A stretch of DNA of 64,000 bases from Fratercula arctica (taxonomy: Eukaryota; Chordata; Aves; Charadriiformes; Alcidae), in assembly GCA_947846985.1 (NCBI GenBank), contig CANTUZ010000001.1:31830727-31894726 (forward strand). Direction: 5' to 3'. Below, piece after piece: positions 50,301 through 62,300 of this stretch. Within the stretch, counting starts at the first letter, position 1. The number at the start of each line of letters is the position of its first letter. The notes beneath the pieces are model-generated. The model was not told the origin of the DNA. It worked only from the letters and a program-made list of their open reading frames with translations, and searched no databases. Made by a program: the position numbers and the translations under genes.

Positions 50301-53300
50301 CGATTCTTCACATCACAACGCTGCCTGTACACAGACAGACGTTCGGTTTACAAGGCACCGGGCGTGTTGGGACAACACACACTGTGATTCCTCTAAACCT
50401 TCGCCGGATACTTTCTTTTGTCCCCGTTACTCTGATGGGGATCCTGCTGCTTCCTCCTTGAATGGTTTCACTCTTTCAGACGTGTCCCCTCTGAAGCGGG
50501 ACTGCTTTACCCAGGTGACGTTAACAGGAGGCACCGTCACATTGGCTGTTGTGCATTCTGGAAAAGAATGCTATACCTCCCCCGAAGGAGACTTGACTTT
50601 CACAAGGTTTCTTCCCGATTCAGCTGTTGGTAAGCGAGCAGATCTCTTGAAATACCCTGATGCTTTGGAGCCTGCGCCCATCAGCAACAGTGACAGCAAT
50701 TCTCCCAGTGGACTTTCCCAGTCAGAGCCAGTCAATCAAACAGGTAACTTTACAGGTCTGGTGGTTTTTGGTTTGTTTTCTTTTTTTTTTTTTTAAGATT
50801 TTGGTGCTAGGAAAGACAACTGTAATTCAACTGCGCCTTCTTTATGGTGATTGTGAATCAGACAAATGCTGTCATTCAAAATAGGAGAGAGGGGAGGAAG
50901 AGAAAGCTTAAAAACGAAGGGGAACCAGAGGGTTGAACTTGTGAAACGGGAGACACTCATACTTGCAGCAGTCATCTGTCTCGTGATGCAGAAATGCTTC
51001 TGTAATATGCAGCCACTGGTAAAATGTAAAAATCGCTGAGCTGTGAGCAGTGTAGCACATCCACTGGATGAGGCTTCCACCATCTTTCTTGTCTTCACCA
51101 TTACCCTTCTCCTGAAAGTGGATAGTGTGGATCTGGGCATTTGGTAGTGATTCATTGGTGTGTGTGGGCTCCCTGGGGTGACACCTTGTGAGTAGAGGGA
51201 GCCTTTTGATTCCAGGAATTTGGAGGCGCGGCATTAACATCCACTCTCGTTATGACTGAATTGGCTTCTGTCAGAGCCAGGACTATTTCTCCTCTTCCCC
51301 TTTCCAAGTGCACCCACCGTCTTAGAGACACATAGGTCCTGATCTGCATCAGGTGGGGCTTTTTACCCCTCGACAGTTTCTGACTGTATGGATGCCTGAC
51401 ACGTTGTCACCCCCAAGGTGGCTATTGGAGCAGCTGGCCTTGGGCCTGCCCGTGCCTCCATGAGGTGCACTGGCCTCCCTGAACAGCCCCCTCATGTTTA
51501 ATACCCGACAGTGATACAAACAGCCTTTGCTATGGCGAGATGAAGCATGTTTATTTTATTTATAAAGGGTGTTAGCAGTATCTAAGGCTTTATTCTTACT
51601 AGATACTGAGCCCCAGAAAGGTGGGGCAACTGAGGCCTGATGTTTCTACTGGAAAGGTGGCAAACGGCAGGGAGCACTCAGCCTGCCTTTGTATTATAAA
51701 TAAGAATGACAAAGGCTGATTTTTTTTTTAAATATATGTATTTTTTCTTCTTCTTCCTTTGGTCAATAGTAGTACCTAGCAGTGACACTCTTCAGCTCAG
51801 CTTCTAAGCTCTGGTCCTTCACCCAGAGCTCCTCCAAGGCCTCGAGCCAGCAGAGAGATCTCAAATGGGCACGTGTTATTGCAGGACTGAGTGCTTTTAA
51901 ACAGTAATAACTGTCATCTGGGATAGGATGTTGTCAACAGTTAGTATGGTGATAATTATGGTTGTTTACTTCTGCTGGGTGTTTTGTTTTGTTTTAAGAG
52001 GTGCCCGTCATGGAGAAGGAAACCACACCGGGCGGCTGGGGACCAGTCACGCAGGTTTGGGTAGCCGGGTCTGGAAAACACAGGCTAGGCTCTGGCTGTC
52101 AGCAGGGACCATGAGGCATGTGTCTTAAGAACAAATAAATTGTGCATGACTCGATCTTCTGGCATGAGTGGGATGTGCCACAAGCTTGCGTTGGGTCAGT
52201 AACGCTGCTGGATCTCCAGAAAGCAAACGGAGGAATAGGGCAGCCAGGGGGCTGAAGATCATCCTTGATTTTACTAACACGTACCCCACACGGCAGCCAG
52301 GATCCTGTTAGACACTGTACAACGTGGTGGGCTCTGTCTGCATTAGACTTCGGTCTGTTCTGTACATAGTGAAAATTTCTGTGTTTATTTCATAGTTCCT
52401 TGTTGCTTGTTCCATTTAACTCGCCACTGGGTAGAGGCTGGGGCAGGGGGAGTGAGGTCGCATTCTCCCCTGCCTTGTGCAGGACTATGAGGATGGGAAA
52501 AGTAAATGGCAAACTGGAAAAGAAAAAATAAAATGCCCAATTTGAAGGCAGGAATTACAGCAGAGCATCTCCTGACTTGCTGTCCTGTCCGTTGCTGTCT
52601 CAGAGGTGGTGGTTTCTTACTTTTGTTTCTCGCAGGTGAGGGACGCACAAGGCGAAAGAAAAATGACAAGAGGTGATTTAAATCAGAATAAACAAACTTT
52701 TTCAATTGTATTTTCTGCTGGTCCTCCTGTTAGGTCTTCTTCATTCTTTTAACAGCCTCCTGCAACCTTCTGAAAAGGCTGTGTCATTGTTAATGAAGAG
52801 CCTGTGACTGAATTTGGTGTTTTCTGGGGGCTTTGTTGTGGCTGGTGTGTCACTGGCAGTCCACAGGGCTTGTTCTTTTTTTTTAACCTCTGTGTGCATC
52901 AAGGTCACTTCCTTCTGTGGCACTTGAGGGCTCTTTCCCCAGCCCCAACAGCCTCCAGGCAACAGTGCTCAGGAGCAGAAGGGCAACCAGATCGTTTTTT
53001 GCATCAGACTCAGAGTTGCGTCCCATTGCTGGATGCTCCCTGTGCTTCATTCCCCATGCTCCTTCCCACATTTCATTCTTTTTGCGTAAAAATGCAAGTG
53101 GGTTGCAAGAGGTAAGCAAAAGAGAAAGCTCTCGTTAGACTTCAAAATTATATTTAAGGTGAATTGCATTTTATATTGTAAAGAAATAATTTTCCCATTT
53201 CCTTATTTCTGCTTATTATTTTTAGTTGAGAATAAGGTTTGTTGTCTTAACTGATGAGAATGTAGGCTTCTATCAAGCTGTAGAGCCTTTAGCACTTACC

Positions 53301-56300
53301 TGTACTCCCCACACACTGCTTTTCCGGTAAAACGAATCATCAAATAGGCATGAAAATAACCTAATTAGGTGATTAAATCTGTTTTGAAAGGTCAGATTGT
53401 CAGGCTTTCCATTTGTCCTCCATGGTATACACAATGGAGGTATTATTAATTCCTGTACAAAACCACTACGTCTGTGTCACTATGCTTGAGCACGGTATTG
53501 ACTTCCCAGCCTGATATCACCAATGCTCAGGGCAGCGTAACATAGTTTCTATAAATAAGGCAACTTACTTATAGATAATAAATAATCTAAATAAATAATC
53601 TAAACCAGGCCTGAGAATCGGTGCTCTTTAGTTGGAGAAAAAGTTTTCATAAATTATTCTCATATTTTGTGGGACCTCTTCATCCTTTCTGTGACTTTTA
53701 AACAAATTTAGTAGTAGTGCCAATTTTTTTTTTTTTTCCCACAAAGAGCCTTTGATTAAGCTGTGTTATCTGCAGCAACTTTAAATGGCATGTGTGGTGG
53801 TAGCATTTTGATATGGTCTATTTTATCCTGTAAACATCATCACTGTAAAACAGAAATTGCTTGGTTATAAGGGCAAAGAAGAGGTAGTAAACATACACCA
53901 GTCAGTGTTAAAAAAACAGGAGTCGTTTCCTTTCATACCTCGTTAGTGTGTACATCCATAGACATTATATATAATCTGTGTCATCCTTCCAGCAAATTTC
54001 TTGTGGCGGTGGTTGTGGATGCTTTGAAAACAAAACATGGGGGCACGGTCTCACACCTCCAGTTCTCTGGGGAAGAACATTGCGACTCTCTATATATTTG
54101 TGTGTAAAAAGCAATCCAGGATACGTCTGTAGAAAACCAGATGTGTGCTCTGCTGCTTAATAGTGTAAAGTTCTTAACGGGAAAAAGAGATGAATTTTTG
54201 TTTCGCATGCTCATCATACTCAGCAGCGAATGCCAGGAAAACAAAACTGCGATTGTGGGAAGCAGGGAATACCGTGGCTAATGTGTCTGCCCCAGATGTA
54301 CCTATCACCATGCAGTAGGGGTTGTATTTGGAAACAGGAGGGAGATTTCCTCAAGATATGGGAACATAATGGCAACGTTTTTATTTCCAAACTTGCTGTA
54401 GTCACATAATATCAGCAGTGATTCAGGAAATCTTTTAAGGCTGATGCATCCCTCTGCTTGCCCAGACAGCAGTGAGATTTCTTCTTCTTCCAGCTATTGT
54501 GAATGAGCAGAGAGCAGCGTTAGCTGGCTGTGTTGCGAACTGCAGAACATCGCTGTAGTGCCAGCCTGAGGTCCTCACTGCGGTTGTCCCCAGTGGCTCA
54601 GGCTGTAGCTGGCAGAGGGCTGGTGTTGGGAGCACGCAAGTGCTGTCACCACATGGCATTTAAACTCTGTTTCCCTGGTAGTCAATACTCATGCTTCAGG
54701 TAGTTCAAATACCGTCCTATTCCTCATCTATCTCTCCTTAACTTCTACCACAACCTTCAGCCTCAATGATGGTCAGTTTTAGGAATCACCCTGCACACAT
54801 CCCACGAGCTGCAGAGAAAGAAATAACTAATAAAAGTTCTTGTTATACCCGTAGGTTCTACTTCTCCTTTGAACATAAGTGCTATACCCTTGAATCGTTC
54901 GCTGCAGGACATCTGCATACTTCCAGAAGATGTGGAGAAGGTGAGGACAACAAAGACTACTGTCGTAATGTTTTTTCCATTTTATAGTGCCAAAACCAAA
55001 TGACAGGAGGCGTTTCTCAATAACAGAACTTTCTGATATAGATGGACTAATCTTTACAAATACTGTATTTTCCCTCTTCTTCCCCTTTCTGGGTGAACCT
55101 ACAAACCTAAAATGCCTATTTGTTAATTTATTTTTACTCTTAATCCATTAACTAAATATTTAAATGATTTTAAAATAATGGGAACCTTTTCGAACACTAT
55201 ACATTTCCGCTTTTTATTCCATCATTTTTTTCCACACGTTCCTTGAGAGCAAACTTTATGATAATTATGGTCACTTTAAAGTTCTGTTAGAATATGTTAC
55301 ATAGAATTTGTTGCAGCCACATGCATATGGATGGTATTTACCTCATTTTTTTACTATCAGGAGATAGGGAGAGGTTGGGGTTTTTTGTGTGTGCTTATGG
55401 TAAGCGTGTAAGACTGCTGTAAAGGAATTACAATATGAATGACAAGCACAGTAACTGTGACATCTGCAGTAATTTAAGCAGTTTCTTGTGGTTTCTAATT
55501 TGTATAAGGTGCCCAAATGGTCTTAGGTGTTTTGCCAGATAGGCAGCCCATTTGAGCTTATAAACAGAGATAAAGATGAGAAGATAATGCTGTCATACAT
55601 AACTCTGTTTGCTAAATGTTAATCTTCTCTAACAATTGGAAAAGAGGGGCTAATGTTATAATTAGTTATTGCAATGGGTAGGATTTAATACAAAAGAGCT
55701 TTAAAAATGTGCCTAGAAAAGGAGAGGGTTTTTTTTTTTTTTTTTTTTTGCTGCACTGTGGATATGCATGTAGTCCCATGTCCTGGGCCCAAGAGGTGAT
55801 CATCTTTGTGCACAGCACTGGTTTTACTGGAGTGGCAAGTTCTGCATTTGATTTTGAAGCTCTCAGTGTCCCTAAGGTGCACTTAAAAAAACCAAACGAA
55901 AAAAGAAAAACCCACAACACAACAAAATAAAACAAAAAAAAACCCTCCCCCCAACAAACTCCACATAGTAAATCTCACACCAAAAACCAACAAACTTGTC
56001 AACTGGCTTTTCATGTTGCTTTTTGTGAAAGGTGTTTCAGAAAGGAGGTGATGTTTCTCTGTCTGTAATGTGGGAACCAAACCCAAAGTAATTTGCTTCC
56101 AGTCGCCAGGAGACCAGTGAGTAGATACCTGGATTAGAAACCACAGTCTGAGAACTATTGAGTGAGACTAGAACGCATCAGCTGCTACTTCTGCGCAGAT
56201 GATTGGGGGCTGATGCTGATTACAGGTTAAAAGATACCAAGAGCTCAGTCCATTATGAGTGAGGCTGCCTTTAAGAAAGCAAAACAAAACAAAAACGAAA

Positions 56301-59300
56301 ACACAATTAAACAAAACCTCCAAACCCAAAACACTTTTAGGTTGTGAAATAACCTTTTTGAAATTTAGGAGACTGAAAACTAAGGTACGTGTAGTGTCAG
56401 CAAGTTTGAGAGTTGTAGTCGTGTGCCAGGAAGGAGATGGGCCAGATAATCTAGAGGGACTTTCCACTGCTGCGAGTGGGAGGGAAATGAGAAAGTTGGT
56501 GTGTCACAGCTGAGTTGGGACTGCTTCTTAGGGTGATGGACCAGAGCTGAAAGCTGGTAGTCGTGCTGAGTACAGGAGTGTCTTATGTCCTGTTCCATCT
56601 TTTTGCGGTGCAGCTCTCAGATACGCTCATAACTGCTTTTATCAGCAGGACGTGCCGATATGCCCTGCTCTGCCACTACCTTGGAGTTAAGCAATGCCGC
56701 ACAGGCTTTTTGAATCTTCAGAGTAGGAGATGTCCTCTTTATCTCCCGAAAGGAAAAAGGCTGTTTAAGTCTTTCCTTTGCTAATGGTGTGTCTTGAAGT
56801 TCACTGAAAGTTGTCTCTGGAGAAACTGCGCAGCAAGCAAATGATGTTAATCAGTGTTAGGGAAGAGATAAAAGTCTCTTTTAAACACCCACAGGGACTT
56901 GTGGGTTCTCTCTAATGTTGAGATTAATCTCTTCTAAATGCATTTGGCTGCGGACGATAAGAAAGCAGTGATGTCTGTTGTGGTCCTTAAGATTTATCTA
57001 TTTCTAAACACTGACGTCTGTCTTCATGCTTCCCATACAGGTTGTAGGGGGTGTCATGAATACTGACGCTGAGTGATACAGTTTTCTGAGCATAAGCCAC
57101 TTCTTATAAAGCTTTCTTTATTCTGCACTCAGAAACTCTAGCCTTAGATTACGGCCATGTTTTTTTAGACGGAGGTTTAGCTTTGCACACTGCAAACGCA
57201 TGCAGTTGAGAGTATCCTGGGCATCCCTGGGTTTCCATCCATGCACCTGTCTCTCCATGATGCATCCACTTTTGAGCTGAGCCTGGGCTGGGAAGCTGTG
57301 CATGTGGGACTGGTGGGATGCTCTATTAGACCACAGGAAGCAAGGGATACAGCAGTGACGTGGGGGCAGGGAGCCCCAGGTTTATCTGGATGTCTCAGTG
57401 GGGCTGGAGGTGGCTTTACAAATTCCCTTTTCCTGGAGGATGGGTGATCTGGGAAGGCAAGATGGTAAGGGACACTGTGGGGAGCAGTTGTCTGGCAGGG
57501 GAACACTACAGTAAAGCTTTGAAATAGCTACCTTTTATTTAAGGCAGTGTGAACCCCAGGGGAGCTAAATTCCCACTTATCCTTATCACAGACTTTCTGT
57601 GCAGCCTTGAGTTGACCATGTAAGCTATCTCATGGCATATTTCCTACGTCGCTGCCTTAACTCTTAGCACACGAAAGCATTTTACCAGCTTCTGTACCAC
57701 CCACCACCAGTCCCTTCTAAATCTACAGTCCCTTCAAAACCTGCCTCTTGTGGCCCCATACACGTTAGCACGTGTTCAAAACTGCTTGTAGACACTGATT
57801 TGAAATTAGATCCTGTTAAATAGGTTACATGGATTCACAGTTGCATGCTAAATACTGCAGTGTAACAGAAAGACTACATCCCTAAAAGGCATACATATTC
57901 ATCAATTAGGCATGTAATAAACTTTCTTTAATAGATGGGTAAGATGAAAGTAAATTGTACGTTCCAATCAAGGGTGAGACAATTATCTGGGCAGTTGCCT
58001 TTTGCGTGTTGTCTCTAAATTGCCCTTGGGGTGTTTTTTTGTGTTTAAATGAAAGATGAGATAGCCTTACGTTTGCATTTATTGAGTTGAAAAAGTACAG
58101 GGAAAAATTATATCTTTCACTTCATTTTTAAGTAAATATCAAATATGCTGTGTACTAATGAGCGTTCCAATCTTGTGTGCAGGAAAATGCACACTTTTTT
58201 GTTGCAGATATGATTATAGCATCGCTAGAAAAAATGAAATGTAATATCCTAAGCCAACAAGCAGAGACCTGGGGTGTGGAGGAAGCAAGTGGATCAGATG
58301 GCAGCTATCACACTGATTCGGAGTTATCTTCTTACCCTGGAGTGAAGAAGTCTGATTCTTCTGTTGCCTCTTCAGACAGTGGTTATGAAGGCAAGTTACT
58401 CAGTCTATAATGCAAACTTTTCTGATAGCCTTCGCTGTTTATTTTAGTGCAGGAAAATACTAAATGAATTTGGGCATTGCTTGGAACCAAATCCTCCATT
58501 ACCTTCTTTGAGTCTTTCAAGAGCTGTGTTCCTTGAGGATCATTATGCCACAAGTGTTTTCCTCCTGGGTCAAATTCTTCCTTTTGAATGCTCACATCTG
58601 TGTTTTATTTATTATAATTAACGATTGGGGTTTTTTTATGTGAAAAAGAAAGTGTAAGTTTGAAGTGCCATATGCCAAGCACAGCTCTCCACAGAGCGCG
58701 CCTGTCGCTGGCTGTTCTCTTGTGCTTAAATCCCTTTTTGCAAGATTTGAAGCCTGGCTCTTCCCTTCTGTGCTTACTTCTGCAGTGTGCAGATCAGGCC
58801 ACGCGATTGATTTGAGTGAAACTGCCTAAAGTATTAATTCACGTACATTTGAGGCAGTAAATGCTCCTGGCACTATGCTTGAGTCAGCACATGCATTTTA
58901 AAGTAGATTTTAGTCTCTTGAGTAATAACGTTCTTAGGGATGGAATGCAAGTCTAAAGTCTAAATGACATAACATGTGGGGAAGAATGAATGTTGTGCTT
59001 GCAGGTGAGAAGGGGAGACCACTGATAATATAAAACCTTTTGGTTTAGCCTCTAGAAGCTTTTTCCTAAGAAAATGAGGGACATGCTGCATGACAAACTC
59101 ACAGGAATTGGCTTTGTGTGTGTGTATAAAAATAAATAAATAAATTTGCTCTGTAAATACAAGCTGTGCTAAGGTTTTGGTAAGAAATAATGTAAATATA
59201 ATTGCAACTACTCTATAAATGCTGGAAAAGTTTAAGTGGTGTTGTCTTTGTTCTGGACAGGCTGTGCTCTGCTGCCCGTCAGCTCCCCAGTGCATCTACC

Positions 59301-62300
59301 ATCACATCACGAGGTTACCAGATTTCGTTGCCACAGTGACTCAGAGGATGAATATGTAATTATTGGTAAGACTTTGAAATTATAACTGCAGAAACAGCTC
59401 TGCCTATTCAACAGCTGAATCTGTTGCATTGTTTGGAAAATCTATGGACTTAGTAGATGTTATCGCAGGAGAAATAACACAAGAAAATGGAAGGAGCAAT
59501 GTATGCATGACTTCTTATTAGAACGCATGTAGAAATACCAGAGTGATGCAGGATTCTACAAAAAAATATGTTTTCTGGTTTGAGGGACTGAAATTATGTT
59601 TAAGGATTAAACCCAATGAATGCGGGTGAGCAAAGTGTGAAACTGGCACAGCCTTGGCCAACTGTAGCAGCATTGTTTGAGAGAATTTAGGAGATGATCA
59701 TTTCCTAATTAAAGACATTGATTAGATTTTAAGTAGCCCTCCCTCTAGTCTCAGGACTAGAGCAGACTGTCCCCTTAGACTCAGCAGTGCTCTGCTTCTC
59801 TTCAGGACATCCTTAGTTTCTTTGGTTACCTTCTGGTTTTCACATATACAGAAACAGAAACCCATATAAGTAGCCTGAGCAACATTCAACGTCTGTCTAT
59901 TTTTTTTCCTGTTAACAAGTATTTTTTTATTGCTTCTTTTGGTTTTAGAGATTTGCTTAATTTTTCACCTCTTCTTTCCCTAATCTAAGAACGAAGAACT
60001 AGCTCCCAAAACTTCATTTCTAGTACTAAGAGTTATTTTCACACGTATGAATGGGAAAGCATTTGTCTTCAGAACAATAGACATGTCCAAAACTAATGCT
60101 ACCAATGTGAACACCTTGTCTGCAAAAGCATATTTTGTCTATATAAACATAATGAAGAAATGTGTGCTTTAATTCCAGTCATCTCACGTGTTACTAACTT
60201 GTTTATGGCATTGGCTGGCATGTTTGTGATCAGTGTCTCTAAATATCTGCCAGTGTCCAGAAAAGAATAAGGTGCACTCCGTTGGTTCTGTATGTTAATA
60301 TTTATGTCTAGTTCCTTCTGGCTGGGCCTGGACTATCTCCTTATCCATGAGCCCACCCTTGAAGGGAGGGTGATGGTGGTGGTAGGATGCATTGCTGTTA
60401 GGGAGTACTCTTCATCAGCGGATGTCCGAGATCTGTAGAGGAGATTTGACTCCTTATGCCTGTTTTACAACCAGGGCTGAGGCTATTTCCTGCATCCAGC
60501 AAGGGTGTTGTAAAGATGAATATATTTGAAGCTGACACCGTGGTAGCACAGAAGGTAGATTTAAAATAGTGCTGAGTAACTGATGCTTTGTTTCTTAGAT
60601 GGCTTGATAAAATTTTCTCCTTTACCCACAGAACTTGAAGACCTTGAAAGCCTGTCTGTCGTTCCAGATGAAAGGTAATTCTTTGTATCTTTACTAGAAT
60701 AGCCTGGTGGCACTGCCTTTTCTGCTGGACCAGCTTTCTGATGACTCTTCTGGCTGGGGAAAGGTGTGGGAGTGGTAAATATGGTCCTCCCAAAGAAGGG
60801 GAAGGAATGCTGCTTGACAGCAAACGTCTTCAGTGCTTGGCTCAGCAGAATGTTTCTCTGGTCCTGGAGTCTCGCTGGAGGGTGGTGGCTGTGGCTCTGT
60901 GAGGACCTGGGTGTATCAAAGCAAGGAGATAGGAATGAAAGGATGGGAGAAAACTTTTCAGGGATGCAGTAGAGACAGTGGAGCTGCTGATGACGTGCTG
61001 CTATTTTTTCACTGTCTGTATTGCTTAACTTTCAGATCATCATTTGAACCCGGCAGCAATTCTGCTGAAGCAACAGCCCAGGAGTTGTGCAGAGCTTTCA
61101 GAAAACACTGGTTGCCAACAGACTCTGCAGTCCAACTGTCTGGTTGCCTGAGCTCATCTAAGCAGAGAGTGAGTCTGAGCTGAAAACAGCGGGCTCTTTA
61201 TTCAGTTCCCCAAATAATCATTGTCTCAGTGCAGCTGCTTCACCCAGGGAAAAGAGGGAAGCTGCATTTAAAAAAAAAAAAGAAAAAAAAGAAATACAGA
61301 CAAGTACTTACAGTTCATTAGTTCACTTTAGATAAATTTTTGGAAATTTTCTTCTCTCTTTAGCGATTTTCTGCACATTTAAGATGTGCAGCTGTGAACA
61401 ATCAGGGTGTGCTTTCCTCTGGGACTGATATGAGGGAGTTTAACTGAGGGTGGACTACATGCAGGTGAAAACTGAACTTCAAAATCCTGGACTATAAAGG
61501 GAGATATTTCGTAGCATTTAACATATGTCTGCCTGATGGGCTGTTCATCTTCACGAGTTTGTCTTTCCCAATAGTCGGTGCTGAAAGAAGACATTCCAAG
61601 AGAGCTTGAGTCCAGTTTGAATCTGGCTGAAGAAATAAAGATCATATCCAAATTAAGAGGATCTTCTGGCTGGGCCCCACCGAGATCGCAGATTATATTT
61701 AATATTCACCCTTCAGTTAAGTAAGTCTAAGGGATCTGAGTATTGTCATTTAGTGCAGCATGGGGATTTGTCTAAAACCTCCTGATGGAAGGAGCCTGGG
61801 TGATTTAACAGAACCTAAGGTTAGAGCTAGTGCATGGCGCAGCCTTCTGCAGTGTCTCACCAGCTTCGGTAAAAAGCAGATGGCATTTTTTCCCCTCTCT
61901 TGGCACGTCCTGATTAATGTGGCACGTGCACTTTAACACGTGATAATACGAATACCGTTTGGTGTTACGGTGGCAGCGTGCTTAGCTGGGCTTCTAAAAA
62001 TTTCATTTTGTGAGACTACCTGGAGAATATTCTTAAAAGTTTCCTCACTCCCTTGCTGATATCTTATGGGTACTAGGCTTTGAGAAAGGGGGGAGAAAAC
62101 AGGTCATGTTTGGGGAAACTACTGTCTCACTCTGCATAAAGTGCTGTTAAATGCACACTGGCTAATTCCCTGTTCTGCAGGTCCAGTTGCTTTTTCAGTT
62201 GCAGATGTGGATTTCCCCCTCTCCCCTCCCCCTTGATATTGATGCCACCTTAAGAAATGGAAAAGAATTTAATCCTCGCAACAAGCCATATTTAGAAGCA

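Noticed and set aside
50744..50796. Extension of the exon 4 frame to 50796 as a terminal exon
   Set aside because: It is intron read-through past a good GTAACT donor. The next exons continue the frame and match human Pacer.
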